Counted from the first letter of the stretch, positions 27,538 through 36,641 are shown. The stretch is 64,000 nt of DNA from Methanobacterium sp. UBA375 (GCA_002495625.1 DAGC01000005.1:120976-184975), one strand, 5' to 3'. Notes: generated from the letters alone by a model not told the origin. Made by a program: numbers and translations.

Positions 27538-29247
27538 ATGGAATACATACTTAAAAATGGAATTGTATACGACCCTATCAACGAGATAAACGGAGAAAAA
27601 AAGGACGTAATGTTCAAGGACGGGAAAATCGTTAACAGTGTATCAGATAGTGCCAAAGTGATAGATGTCACCGATAAGCTAGTGATGCCTGCCGGTATAG
27701 ACGTACACTGTCACCTGGCTGGTCCGAAACTCTGTGTAGGAAGATTATACAGACCTGAAGATGAAAGAAGGGGAGTAAAACCTAAAACAGACATAACCAG
27801 GGCAGAAACAGGATTTTCAATACCCAACTGCCCTGCCACCGGGTACCGGTTCTCCAGAATGGGTTATGGAACAGTAGTGGAAGCAGCAGTGCCACCACTA
27901 GAGGCAAAACACACCCATGAAGAGATAATCGCCATACCCAACATCGACATCCCACCACTGACCTTATTTGGAAACAACTGGTTCATAATGCAGTTTGCCA
28001 AAGAAGGCAGAATAGATGATATAGCTGCATTTGTATCAGCATGGTTAAAGATAACCAAAGGATACGGTGTTAAAATCGTGAACCCCTGTGGAAGTGAAGC
28101 ATGGGGCTGGGGAATGAACGTACACGGAATAGATGACCCGGCACCCTACTGGGATGTAACAGCCAGAGAAGTGATCAGGGCATTGGCCCAGGCCAACGAA
28201 ATGTTAGGACTACCACACTCCATACACGTACACCCTAACGACCTGGGACACCCAGGAAACTTCCCCACAACCATAAACTCCATAGACTGTATGAAGGATA
28301 TCAAGAAAAACAGTGAATACAGGAACCAGACCATCCACTTAACCCATGCACAGTTCCACTGTTACGACGGAACCAGCTGGAGAGATGTAACCTCTGGTGT
28401 AGAACCAGTTGCTGACTACATAAACAAACACGATCATGTAACCGCAGATATGGGACAGGTAACTCTCGATGAGACCACCACCATGACCGCTGACGGACCC
28501 ATGGAATACGACCTGTACGAACTCACCGGTTTAAAATGGGCTAACAAAGATATTGAACTGGAAACAGCATCCGGACTGGTACCATTCATATACTCCGGAA
28601 GAAACCCGGTTCACTCACTCCAATGGGCTATTGGACTGGAATTGGCCCTGATGATAGAAGATCCCTGGAAGATATGCCTGACCACAGACAGCCCAAATGC
28701 AGGTCCCTTCATAAGATACCCCAGAGTCATGTCCTGGCTCATGAGTTACCAGAGACGAGCTGAAATGATGGATAACAAAGAAGTCCACGCCTGGGCCGGT
28801 AGAAAATCTGCTTTAGGAACCCTGGACCGGGAATACGATTTCTACGACATCGCCACCATCACCAGAGCAGGCCCATCCAAAATCTATGGATTTGAGGACA
28901 GAGGACACTTAGGTGCAGGTGCCATTGCAGACATCGCAGTATACGACCTGGAACCAAACAACTTCGACCCAACAAGAAACGCTGCAGCAGTGGAAAAAGC
29001 ATTCAGCAACGCTCTTTACACCATAAAAGACGGCCAAGTGCTGGTAAAAGACGGTGAAATCGTTAAGATAGTGTCCAGTAAACATGTACGAACAGAAGTA
29101 GAAGGCTTTGAAGATGAGGAAAAAAGAATCCTCGAGGAAATCATGCCATTCTTCAACCGATACTACACCATCAAATTCGAGAATTACGTGGTACACGATC
29201 ACTACGCAGAACCATCAAGCGTATATAAGGTAAATGCAAGCAAATAG
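27538..29247 (+). CDS. fwdA: FwdA, amidohydrolase subunit of formylmethanofuran dehydrogenase
   Basis: FwdA condenses formate with methanofuran at a binuclear zinc site. The 569-residue protein has the amidohydrolase HxH motif (GIDVHCHLAGPK, about residues 57-59). The conserved Lys that becomes carboxylated lies in GYGVKIVNPCG, and later ligands are in SIHVHPNDLG, LTHAQFHCYDG and LTTDSPNAGP. The start is ATG 27538, with GGTGAT 4 bases upstream; an in-frame GTG lies at 27529. Its stop lies 13 bases before the preferred fwdC start. Confidence 0.95.
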   Translation: MEYILKNGIVYDPINEINGEKKDVMFKDGKIVNSVSDSAKVIDVTDKLVMPAGIDVHCHLAGPKLCVGRLYRPEDERRGVKPKTDITRAETGFSIPNCPATGYRFSRMGYGTVVEAAVPPLEAKHTHEEIIAIPNIDIPPLTLFGNNWFIMQFAKEGRIDDIAAFVSAWLKITKGYGVKIVNPCGSEAWGWGMNVHGIDDPAPYWDVTAREVIRALAQANEMLGLPHSIHVHPNDLGHPGNFPTTINSIDCMKDIKKNSEYRNQTIHLTHAQFHCYDGTSWRDVTSGVEPVADYINKHDHVTADMGQVTLDETTTMTADGPMEYDLYELTGLKWANKDIELETASGLVPFIYSGRNPVHSLQWAIGLELALMIEDPWKICLTTDSPNAGPFIRYPRVMSWLMSYQRRAEMMDNKEVHAWAGRKSALGTLDREYDFYDIATITRAGPSKIYGFEDRGHLGAGAIADIAVYDLEPNNFDPTRNAAAVEKAFSNALYTIKDGQVLVKDGEIVKIVSSKHVRTEVEGFEDEEKRILEEIMPFFNRYYTIKFENYVVHDHYAEPSSVYKVNASK

Positions 29248-29260
29248 GGGAGATGTTAAC

Positions 29261-30070
29261 GTGAAACAAATAACCTTAACTCCAATAAAATTCTCCAGTG
29301 TGGCCTTGGAATTTGATGAACTCATTCCAGATGAAATATACAGCTGGAGTAAGGAAGACTTTGAAAAATATGAAGTACCTGTCGGTAACTCCCGATTTCC
29401 ATTAACAGACTACTACGACATCGAAGTGGAAGGCGAAGCCCAATCACCAGAAGAAGTAAAGATGATCATCGACGGAGACGCAGGCCGAGTTAAATACATC
29501 GGAGGTAAAATGGGCGCCGGAGAAATCATAGTAAACGGAGACGCAGATTTACAGGCCGGTGCAGAGATGGAAGGAGGCTCCTTAACCATAAACGGTAACG
29601 CGGAAAGTTACTGTGGTAGGGAAATGAGAGGCGGAGAAATAACCGTCATGGGCAACGTCCGAGAATACGCCGGTACCTCCTACATTGGTGAATGGAGAGG
29701 TATGAGTGGAGGTAAACTAACCATCCACGGAAATGCCGGTAAACAGCTTGCCGATGCCATGTCCGGTGGTGAAATCCACGTCATGGGAAACTGTGACATA
29801 CTGGCCGGTATCCACATGACCAAAGGCTTCATCCAGATAGATGGTGATGTTACCCGCTGGCCTGGTGGTCAGATGAAAAACGGTGCCATTGTTATCAACG
29901 GAAGACTGGAGCGATTACTGGAAGGTTTCGAACTGGACGCAATCGTCACAGATCCAGAAGTTGAAGGCAGACAGTTCACCGGTAAATACATCAAATACAT
30001 TGGTGACATCGGAGTAAATGGAAAAGGAACTTTACTACTTAACGCAGAGAAAAACAGGCACCATCTCTAA
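29261..30070 (+). CDS. fwdC: FwdC, beta-helical subunit of formylmethanofuran dehydrogenase
   Basis: This 269-residue subunit has repeated GG(E/K)I/L.I.GNA units (GAGEIIVNGDADL, GGSLTINGNAESY, GGEITVMGNVREY, GGKLTIHGNAG, GGEIHVMGNC), the right-handed beta-helix shared with GltB/FmdC C-terminal domains. It is structural and anchors FwdA and FwdB. The preferred start is GTG 29261 after GGGGAGATG; an ATG at 29234 overlapping fwdA lacks a site. T-rich runs at about 30085-30115 probably end the operon. The gene order D-B-A-C differs from the D-A-C-B order I recall for Methanothermobacter. Confidence 0.94.
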   Translation: MKQITLTPIKFSSVALEFDELIPDEIYSWSKEDFEKYEVPVGNSRFPLTDYYDIEVEGEAQSPEEVKMIIDGDAGRVKYIGGKMGAGEIIVNGDADLQAGAEMEGGSLTINGNAESYCGREMRGGEITVMGNVREYAGTSYIGEWRGMSGGKLTIHGNAGKQLADAMSGGEIHVMGNCDILAGIHMTKGFIQIDGDVTRWPGGQMKNGAIVINGRLERLLEGFELDAIVTDPEVEGRQFTGKYIKYIGDIGVNGKGTLLLNAEKNRHHL

Positions 30071-30079
30071 GTTAAGAAA

Positions 30080-30118
30080 CTTCCTTTACCTTTTTTCTTT
30101 TTATTTTTAAGATTCAAT
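30080..30118 (+). terminator. T-rich terminator after fwdC
   Basis: Several T-runs (TTTTTTC, TTTTTATTTTT) follow the fwdC stop codon with no hairpin, the usual archaeal termination signal. Confidence 0.45.
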
Positions 30119-30197
30119 TATTTTTTTAACTAATTTTTAAATAGATTAAGTTTTTATTTTATCAAACTAATATTATAATGAAATTGTTAATGCAGAA

Positions 30198-30210
30198 ATT
30201 TTTATATAAA
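30198..30210 (+). promoter_or_regulatory. TATA box predicting a leaderless start for the 30231 gene
   Basis: AATTTTTATATAA-type element ends about 20-25 bases before ATG 30231. At the standard archaeal spacing transcription would begin at or within a few bases of the start codon. Confidence 0.5.
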
Positions 30211-30230
30211 GATTGAAGTGCGATGATAAC

Positions 30231-30524
30231 ATGGAAGAAGAAATTAGTCTAAATAGCGACGATGCATTGAATTATATCAAAAATAACGTAAACACCTATG
30301 ATACCATAGAAATATCCTTCAACCGAATTTATCTCCCTGGCGAAGTACTGGGAATTGAAATAGATGGGGAAGAAGAGGTGGAAAGTTTAAGATTGATGAT
30401 GCAACTCAACGGCGATTTAGTAAATGACACTATCCAGGTGGATTTAGTGAGAATAAAGGATGATATCCTGGAAATTAGACATACTCAGGATGAAAAATCT
30501 ACCATAATAACCGTAGAAGCATAG
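30231..30524 (+). CDS. Small acidic protein, paralogue of the next gene; function unknown
   Basis: The 97-residue frame from ATG 30231 begins MEEEISLNSDDALNYIKNN and includes YDTIEISFNRIYLPGEVLGIE and DDILEIRHTQDEKSTIITVEA. It aligns along its whole length with the protein at 30599-30913 (shared pattern: DxAxxYIxNNV, DTxExSxxRxxxPGEVxxxE, IKDDxxEIxH, IITxEA). No known domain was recognised. The protein is strongly acidic and predicted beta-rich. It lies just after the fwd operon and before a ModE-like gene, so a link to Mo/W enzymes is possible but unproven. An upstream in-frame GTG at 30213 is less likely given the TATA spacing. Confidence 0.75.
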   Translation: MEEEISLNSDDALNYIKNNVNTYDTIEISFNRIYLPGEVLGIEIDGEEEVESLRLMMQLNGDLVNDTIQVDLVRIKDDILEIRHTQDEKSTIITVEA

Positions 30525-30598
30525 TAATAAATTTTTCTATAGAACCATTAAATTAATTATATGATTGGGATAGATGAATTATATTAGGGGATTTTATC

Positions 30599-30913
30599 AT
30601 GGAGAAAAAAATAACCATGGACTGTGACGAGGCAGTCGAATACATCAGAAACAACGTAAAAAGATTTGACACTCTAGAATTATCATACCACCGGGTCTTT
30701 ACCCCGGGGGAAGTTGTAAACGTGGAAGAATACGACTGTGAAGAGGGTAAAAGCTGCAGATTACAGGTTCAAGTGGAAAGTGAACTGGGAAATACTGTTG
30801 AACTTGATATGGAAGAAATAAAGGACGACTTAGTGGAGATAAAACACATTCCCAACGATACTGAAGACCCCACTATCATCACCATCGAGGCATGCGACTC
30901 AGATATGGAATAA
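30599..30913 (+). CDS. Small acidic protein, paralogue of the preceding gene; function unknown
   Basis: This 104-residue protein starts MEKKITMDCDEAVEYIRNN after AGGGGAT. It contains FDTLELSYHRVFTPGEVVNVE and IKDDLVEIKHIPN, the same framework as the 30231 product. Unlike its partner it has four cysteines (in MDCDEA, YDCEEGKSC and EACDSD). That gain of cysteines suggests a metal- or redox-linked specialisation, which is inference. It converges on a ModE-like regulator gene with a 47-bp gap. Confidence 0.75.
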   Translation: MEKKITMDCDEAVEYIRNNVKRFDTLELSYHRVFTPGEVVNVEEYDCEEGKSCRLQVQVESELGNTVELDMEEIKDDLVEIKHIPNDTEDPTIITIEACDSDME

Positions 30914-30960
30914 AAAAATTAACTAATTATTTAGATATCCTTTTTTTGTATTTTAAACTT

Positions 30961-31653
30961 CTATATTTTAACCATGGCCAGGGCAGCGGCTTTAAAACCA
31001 ATGTAAACCTCTTTACCTAGGGTTAAATTCAACTGTTCACGGGCATATTCAGTAACGTCTGCAAAAAGATTATGTTCACCGGTTTCTATATTTAAACGCA
31101 CTAAATGATCCTTAAGTTCCATTTTAACGATTTTCCCTGGGAGAATGTTCCTGACACTGGATTCCTGTGGCTCTAACATCACGAAGATGTCTTCTGGACT
31201 TATCAAGACTAAAACCCGGTCACCAACTTTGAATTCTCCTCTTAGGGGGAGTATAACTTTTTCACCATTAAGATATATTACAGCGATCTTATTTTTGTAA
31301 TCTATCTCCTTGATGTTACCTTCAATTTCGTTGACATCAGCGTGCATTTTTAGTATACTTTCCACTTTTCTGTACTCTTTAAGGATAGCTTTACCTTCGC
31401 TCGTGAGTTTACTTTCTCCACCCCCACCTTTTCCCCCTCTCTGGGTAGATACAATGCTTTTGTTAAGCTCCCTTTCCAGATCTTCAATGTACTTTAAAGC
31501 ACTGCGATAGGGAATATCTGCCTTTTTAGATGCATTGGTTATAGAACCACATTCATCTATAAACTTTAAGAGAGTGAATTTCTTCTTATCAATCAATAAT
31601 ATACTATCATCAAATTTCAAACGGTATTGTGGCCCATCTTTTGATCTGTTCAT
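30961..31653 (-). CDS. Second ModE-like regulator (HTH plus two Mop/TOBE domains)
   Basis: This 230-residue protein is a close full-length paralogue of the 12292-12981 product. It shares DGPQYRLK.DD at the start, the winged helix GSITNASKKADIPYRSALKYIEDLE, the glycine-rich wing GGKGGGG, the linker ILKMHADVNEIEG, and the C-terminal end LGKEVYIGFKAAALAMVKI. Two Mop domains would bind molybdate or tungstate at a dimer interface. It lies next to the ModABC-like importer on the same strand, the classic position of modE. Recognition-helix differences between the two paralogues suggest they may not bind identical sites. Confidence 0.9.
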   Translation of the reverse strand: MNRSKDGPQYRLKFDDSILLIDKKKFTLLKFIDECGSITNASKKADIPYRSALKYIEDLERELNKSIVSTQRGGKGGGGESKLTSEGKAILKEYRKVESILKMHADVNEIEGNIKEIDYKNKIAVIYLNGEKVILPLRGEFKVGDRVLVLISPEDIFVMLEPQESSVRNILPGKIVKMELKDHLVRLNIETGEHNLFADVTEYAREQLNLTLGKEVYIGFKAAALAMVKI

Positions 31654-31788
31654 GAAAATCCCTCTATCATATTTAAATAATGACGGAAATTAGATTTAAT
31701 AAGTAATTGTTTATAGTATATATTTTCCCAGGTTAGGATAAAGTTTTGGAAGAAAATTAGTCGCACTCTAAAATTACGTGGAGTAAGA

Positions 31789-32862
31789 TCAATCGTTATC
31801 TATTAATTTAACGTTAACAGATTTAAAACTTAAATAAATTTCGTTACCTTTTTTTATTCCCAGCATATCCAGTGAACTGGGTGTTATTATTCCTTTAAAG
31901 CTGGTACCGTGTACATCTACTTCTACCCAGACAGTGGGGCCTATAAGTACAACCTCAGTGACTATGCCCTTTAACTGATTTCTAATGGATGATACGAAGG
32001 GTTGATTGGAAAATATTATGTTCTCGGGTCTTATCACAACTATTACTTCTTTAAAATCTGTATTATATGTATCTGAGCTGTGTAAAATCAGATTTTTATC
32101 AATTTCTACATCGGTGATGCCCTTACTCCCACCAACCACCTCTCCCTGGAATATGTTGCGCACACCCACGAAGTCAGCCACAAAATCATGACGGGGCTTG
32201 GAGAAAACATCGGCCACCACACCCTGCTGTAGAATTTCCCCGTCTCTCATCACCGCCACCTGCTCAGCTAAACTCCACACATCATTGAAGTTATGGCTCA
32301 CATGTATACACGTCGTTTGGTAATCGCTTACTGCCTTTTTAAGTAAGTCCGTAAGGTAGGTGTGGGTGTTTACATCCAGGGCACTGAACGGTTCATCCAT
32401 CAACAGAAGATTTGGCTCCACTATCAGGGATCGGGCTATGGCTGTACGCTGTTTTTCCCCACCACTCAGGGTTTCAGGGTTTCTATCAAGTAAATGATCA
32501 ATTTTAAGGCGTTTGGCCGCATCTACGACACTGGATTCAATAACTTCTTTATCTTCAATCCTCTTTTTCAGTCCATAAGCTATGTTTTCAAATACATTCA
32601 TATGGGGGAAGAGAACGTAGTCCTGGTAGATGATGCTGATACCTCTTTTTTCCGGGGTAAGATGGGTGATATCTTTACCTTCCAGGAATATTCTACCTGA
32701 TTGGGGACGGTAAAAACCAGCGATAGTTTCTAAAAGCACTGACTTCCCGGAGCCGGTAGGCCCGATAATAACCATGTAATCTTCTTTTTCCAGGCCAAGG
32801 TTAACATCTATCAGGTGGAATTGGCCCAGGTCCACACTTAAATTGTTAACTTCTAAAAACAT
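31789..32862 (-). CDS. modC: Molybdate/tungstate ABC transporter ATPase (ModC-like)
   Basis: The 357-residue ATPase has Walker A GPTGSGKSVLLE, signature LSGGEKQRTAIARSL, and Walker B NLLLMDEPFSALD. A C-terminal TOBE/Mop-like extension (from about residue 240, ending LGIKKGNEIYLSFKSVNVKLI) is typical of oxyanion importers. I start at ATG 32862 (MFLEVNNLSVDLG), which has GGAGGGAG upstream. An in-frame start at 32895 would overlap the permease gene. It is the third gene of a modA-modB-modC operon reading leftwards. Confidence 0.88.
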   Translation of the reverse strand: MFLEVNNLSVDLGQFHLIDVNLGLEKEDYMVIIGPTGSGKSVLLETIAGFYRPQSGRIFLEGKDITHLTPEKRGISIIYQDYVLFPHMNVFENIAYGLKKRIEDKEVIESSVVDAAKRLKIDHLLDRNPETLSGGEKQRTAIARSLIVEPNLLLMDEPFSALDVNTHTYLTDLLKKAVSDYQTTCIHVSHNFNDVWSLAEQVAVMRDGEILQQGVVADVFSKPRHDFVADFVGVRNIFQGEVVGGSKGITDVEIDKNLILHSSDTYNTDFKEVIVVIRPENIIFSNQPFVSSIRNQLKGIVTEVVLIGPTVWVEVDVHGTSFKGIITPSSLDMLGIKKGNEIYLSFKSVNVKLIDND

Positions 32863-32866
32863 GGCT

Positions 32867-33676
32867 TCAAACTCCCTCCATATCCTTATAAGCATATTTT
32901 TCCAGGACGAAAATGGCTATAAATGATATTACAACCAGTATAATGGCGGCAGTTATGGCGTTGTCAATATTTCCCAGGGATAAATTATAGTAAATAGCGA
33001 TAGACAGGGTTTCTGTTTTTAGATAAGTTCCCCCACCCACCAGTAAAACCGCTCCAAAGGTCCCGATGCACCGGGCAATGGTGACCACCGAAGAAGCGAA
33101 TATTCCACCTCTCGCGAGTGGTAAAGTTATATTTTTCAGTGTTTCAAATTCTCCATAACCTAAACTTCTGGAGACGAATTCATACCGGGGATTAACATAG
33201 TTGAAGGTTGAATAAAGTATCCGCACTGAATAGGGAAAGGCTACAAAAAATTGAGCGACGATTACGCCGGCGGTGGTGAATACAATGTCAATTCCCAGGT
33301 TCTGCAGCACGTTCCCCAGGAATTGATTACCGAACATCATCAATATGGCTATACCAAGCACAATTTCTGGAAAGGCCATGGGTAGATCTATTATGCTTTT
33401 TACCACGCTTTTTAAGGGGAATTCGTATCTGGCCAGGGAATATGCGGTGGGGATGGCCACCAGCATCACACATGATGCGGCGATGATGGAGGTGGATAGG
33501 GTTAATCTCAGGGCGAATTGTATCTCATCAGAGAAAAGTGCATTTATAAATCCTTCAAATGAGGGGATTAGAAATATACTTCCTATAATAATGAATAGGA
33601 TACATGTAAAAATAAAAGCTATGGATATGAAGGATAATTCCAGTTTGCTTCTCATTTTATCTATTTTATAATTCAT
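32867..33676 (-). CDS. modB: Molybdate/tungstate ABC transporter permease (ModB-like)
   Basis: The 269-residue membrane protein has about six hydrophobic segments and the permease EAA loop region (RYEFVSRSLGYGEFETLKNITLPLARGG). It forms the membrane channel with the modC product encoded 4 bp downstream. The substrate-binding gene lies 49 bp upstream. Substrate class is inferred from the TOBE domain of the ATPase and the adjacent ModE-like gene. Confidence 0.88.
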   Translation of the reverse strand: MNYKIDKMRSKLELSFISIAFIFTCILFIIIGSIFLIPSFEGFINALFSDEIQFALRLTLSTSIIAASCVMLVAIPTAYSLARYEFPLKSVVKSIIDLPMAFPEIVLGIAILMMFGNQFLGNVLQNLGIDIVFTTAGVIVAQFFVAFPYSVRILYSTFNYVNPRYEFVSRSLGYGEFETLKNITLPLARGGIFASSVVTIARCIGTFGAVLLVGGGTYLKTETLSIAIYYNLSLGNIDNAITAAIILVVISFIAIFVLEKYAYKDMEGV

Positions 33677-33725
33677 TTAATGAAATCAAATAGAAATCCA
33701 TTCATATCCATGCTGTTTAACTGAT

Positions 33726-34538
33726 TTATTTTACGGGTGGGAAGCCGTGTTTTTCCCAGATGGCCATGCCTTCCGGAGAGGATATGAATTCCAGGAATTT
33801 CTGGGCGGTGTTTTCATTTTCACTGAAAACAGTTAAGGCTACACCGATAGTTCCGATCTCGTTTTGATCTTCTGGGATGGCTATGATGTCTATTTTACCT
33901 TCTTGAGCAGCTTTTTGAGCTGAATCGTTCATCACTATCGCTGCATCGACCTGTCCTGAGGTGAGGTAGGTCAGTAGTTGATTGACTGTAGGTGCATAAA
34001 CGACTACGTTTGCTCTAACAGCCTCCAGATTTCCGGTTTTGTTCAACAATTTCACTGCTTGTTTACCCACTGCGGTACCGTTAACATCTCCCAGACCAAC
34101 TTTAAGTCCCGATTGGCCCAGATCGGATATGTTGGTAATGTTTTTAGGATTCCCTTTCTGAACACCGATAACTGGTATGTGGTACACTAAAGGTGTAATG
34201 GTATCGTTGACCAGGTATCCCTTATTTTTAGCGTTGTCCATAAATGCAAGGTCTCCGGGTACCACCAGATCAGCGCTTTTCTGGGATTCTAATATGGAGA
34301 AAATTTCGGCACTGTTTCCATACTGTACGTTAACAGTGGTTCCTGGATATTTTTTCTCGAATTCTGCTTTTAAATCGTTCATAGCCGACATAGTACCGGC
34401 TCCAGCCACCACAGTGATGTTTCCTTCTGCAGTTCCACCTGTCAACACACCGCTGGCGTACAAACCCGCTACTATAATCACAATTGCTATAATTGCAATT
34501 ATTACAATATTTCTAGTACTTATATTATCACACTCCAA
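33726..34538 (-). CDS. modA: Molybdate/tungstate-binding protein (ModA-like), membrane-anchored
   Basis: The 270-residue binding protein has one N-terminal membrane segment (IVIIAIIAIVIIVAGLYASG) without a lipobox, then VVAGAGTMSAMNDLKAEFEKKYP and VNVQYGNSAEIF, the ModA family start. ADLVVPGDLAFMDNAKNKG and GTIGVALTVFSEN also fit. The start is drawn at TTG 34538 but has no clear ribosome site, so it is uncertain. A ModE-type 24-bp palindrome at 34582-34605 overlaps its predicted TATA box. Confidence 0.87.
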   Translation of the reverse strand: MECDNISTRNIVIIAIIAIVIIVAGLYASGVLTGGTAEGNITVVAGAGTMSAMNDLKAEFEKKYPGTTVNVQYGNSAEIFSILESQKSADLVVPGDLAFMDNAKNKGYLVNDTITPLVYHIPVIGVQKGNPKNITNISDLGQSGLKVGLGDVNGTAVGKQAVKLLNKTGNLEAVRANVVVYAPTVNQLLTYLTSGQVDAAIVMNDSAQKAAQEGKIDIIAIPEDQNEIGTIGVALTVFSENENTAQKFLEFISSPEGMAIWEKHGFPPVK

Positions 34539-34581
34539 TAATTAGAAGTTTACAGATGTAAACTCTTTAAAAAAATTTTAT

Positions 34582-34605
34582 CCAAATGAATATATATACA
34601 TATCG
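34582..34605. promoter_or_regulatory. ModE-type 24-bp palindrome at the modA promoter
   Basis: Arms CCAAATG and CATATCG flank a 10-bp spacer that contains ATATATA, the likely TATA box for modA (start 34538). A bound repressor would block TBP. It matches the 61048-61071 copy at most positions. Confidence 0.65.
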
Positions 34606-34724
34606 CATCAAAAAAGCCGAAGAAGATAATTAGAAAACAATGATATTAACTAATTTTTTGGTATTTAAGCTATTTGCTACGATTTAAATATCATACTAAT
34701 AGAAAATTGAAGGATTGATAATGA

Positions 34725-35771
34725 TTAAAATGTATGCACAGCAGTTGCTTTAAAATAAGTCCAAACATCCCTTCCAATATTAAGTTCCATATCTAAGAAA
34801 GATTGACGGGTTAAAAACACTATGAGTGGCTCTCCAACATCAACAGTTAATTTTATTAAAGCCCCGTTATCAATTATTTCTGTGATTTTTCCTTCAAATA
34901 CATTTCGGGCACTGGTTTCAACTTTTTTATTGGATAATATGATGTCTTCTGGTCTCACCGTTACGTGGACTGGCCCCTCCTTCTGTTCGGTGGTGTAGAT
35001 AGATATACTCCCTGTATCTATTAATGTAATCTTCGCCCCGTCTTTCCGGGCGACTCCTTTAATTATGTTCTCCACCCCTACGAAATCGGCCACGAACTTA
35101 TCTTTGGGATGTCTGAAGATTTCAGTAGAATCTCCCACCTGTGAAATCCGTCCGTCCTTCATGATGGCGATGCGATCGGCCAGTGCCAGGGCTTCGTCGA
35201 AGTTATGGGTCACATGGACGAACGTTATATCAAACTTCTGGTGCAGTTCTTTCATCTCCCGGATTAAATCATCCCTGGTCTTCCTGTCCAGGGCACTCAG
35301 AGGTTCGTCCATAAGTAACACCTTGGGATTTATTATAAGGGCCCTGGCCAGGGCAGTCCGTTGCTGTTCACCCCCACTTAGAGTCCTTGGCAGGCGGTGT
35401 GCCAGATGATCGATGTGGAGGAGCTTCATCATCTCATTTACCCTGGTCTTTACCTCCTCTTTGTCCACCTTCCTCATGTTCAAGCCGAAGGCTATATTTT
35501 CAAAGACGGTCTTATGGGGGAACAACATGTAGTTCTGGTAGACAAATCCCACACCCCTCTTTTCCAGGGGAGTCCAGGTCATATTTTTCCCATCCACATA
35601 TATATCCCCGGAATCAACCTCCCAAATCCCGGCTATTAATTCTAAAAGAAGGGTTTTACCCGATCCACTGGGACCTAAAATAACGAAGTATTCATTATTT
35701 TTAATTTCTAAGTTAATATGATCTAACTGAAATTCTTTCCAGTCCCGGCTCAGGTTTTCAATCTTTATCAT
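34725..35771 (-). CDS. wtpC: Tungstate/molybdate ABC transporter ATPase (WtpC-like)
   Basis: The 348-residue ATPase has Walker A GPSGSGKTLLLELIAG, signature LSGGEQQRTALARAL and Walker B VLLMDEPLSALDRKT. A C-terminal TOBE region from about 235 includes VTVRPEDIILSNK and ENVFEGKITEI-like residues, which in WtpC/ModC enzymes senses the anion. It overlaps the permease gene by 14 bases, so translation is coupled. Last gene of wtpABC. Confidence 0.88.
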   Translation of the reverse strand: MIKIENLSRDWKEFQLDHINLEIKNNEYFVILGPSGSGKTLLLELIAGIWEVDSGDIYVDGKNMTWTPLEKRGVGFVYQNYMLFPHKTVFENIAFGLNMRKVDKEEVKTRVNEMMKLLHIDHLAHRLPRTLSGGEQQRTALARALIINPKVLLMDEPLSALDRKTRDDLIREMKELHQKFDITFVHVTHNFDEALALADRIAIMKDGRISQVGDSTEIFRHPKDKFVADFVGVENIIKGVARKDGAKITLIDTGSISIYTTEQKEGPVHVTVRPEDIILSNKKVETSARNVFEGKITEIIDNGALIKLTVDVGEPLIVFLTRQSFLDMELNIGRDVWTYFKATAVHTF

Positions 35772-36549
35772 AAGTTTTCCACCCGCTGATGAGTAATCTG
35801 ACTATTAAGAAAAGGACTAAACATACCGATATTAAGAGGACGGCTACTGGTATTGATTCTTGTAAACCAAAATCAACAAACCGCCGGTAAATAAGGACAG
35901 GAGCAGTAGTAGGGTAGTAAGCTAGAATTACGATGGCACCGAATTCGCTTATAGCCCGGGCCCAGCACATTATAGACCCCACCACCACGTTTCTAAGGGA
36001 TAAAGGTAAAGTTATAATAAAAAAGGTTTTTAAAGAACCTGAACCCAATGTTCTGGCCACCTTCTCCATCCGGGGGTCCACACTTTCAAATCCCTCCCGG
36101 GAAGAGTTCACCACAAAGGAAGAACTGGCAAAGAGCATGGCCACAATAATTCCAGGAATGGCATCGGAGAAAGTGAGACCGATTTGGGATAAGGGCTGTC
36201 CAAAGATGCCGCCAGGATTAAAAACTAATAAGAGGATTATACCACTAACCGTGTGGGGAATTACCAAAGGTACATCAATTACAGATTCAACAAAGCCCTT
36301 TCCCCAGAAATCATTACGGGCCAGGAGGTAAGCCAGTGGTACCCCAAACAAAAGGGCAATAATAGTTGCCGCCAGTGCAGCATAGATACTGAGAAACAGG
36401 GCACTCATTACACTTGGGTCCTGTATATTGTTCAGAATTATACCTGGATTGGCGGAAACCATCAGGTTAACGATGGGGATTAAGACGAAGAAGAACAAGA
36501 AAGATCCCATTAGAGCAAAGAAGATGGTGGTGTGATCTAGTTTTCTCAT
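35758..36549 (-). CDS. wtpB: Tungstate/molybdate ABC transporter permease (WtpB-like)
   Basis: The 263-residue permease has about six membrane helices and the EAA-loop RMEKVARTLGSGSLKTFFIITLPLSLRN. FGVPLAYLLARNDFWGKGFVESVIDVPLVIPHTVSG is split here only by position and is typical of ModB/WtpB. A T-rich tract lies between wtpA and wtpB (about 36590-36620 on the minus strand), so expression of wtpA may exceed that of wtpBC. Confidence 0.88.
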   Translation of the reverse strand: MRKLDHTTIFFALMGSFLFFFVLIPIVNLMVSANPGIILNNIQDPSVMSALFLSIYAALAATIIALLFGVPLAYLLARNDFWGKGFVESVIDVPLVIPHTVSGIILLLVFNPGGIFGQPLSQIGLTFSDAIPGIIVAMLFASSSFVVNSSREGFESVDPRMEKVARTLGSGSLKTFFIITLPLSLRNVVVGSIMCWARAISEFGAIVILAYYPTTAPVLIYRRFVDFGLQESIPVAVLLISVCLVLFLIVRLLISGWKTYDKD

Positions 36550-36641
36550 ATCAATCGTTTAAAAATTAGTTAGACATGCATAATAAATGATCACTCTTTT
36601 TTAAAAAAATAAAAAAAGGAGGAAGATCCTCAAATTTTGAT

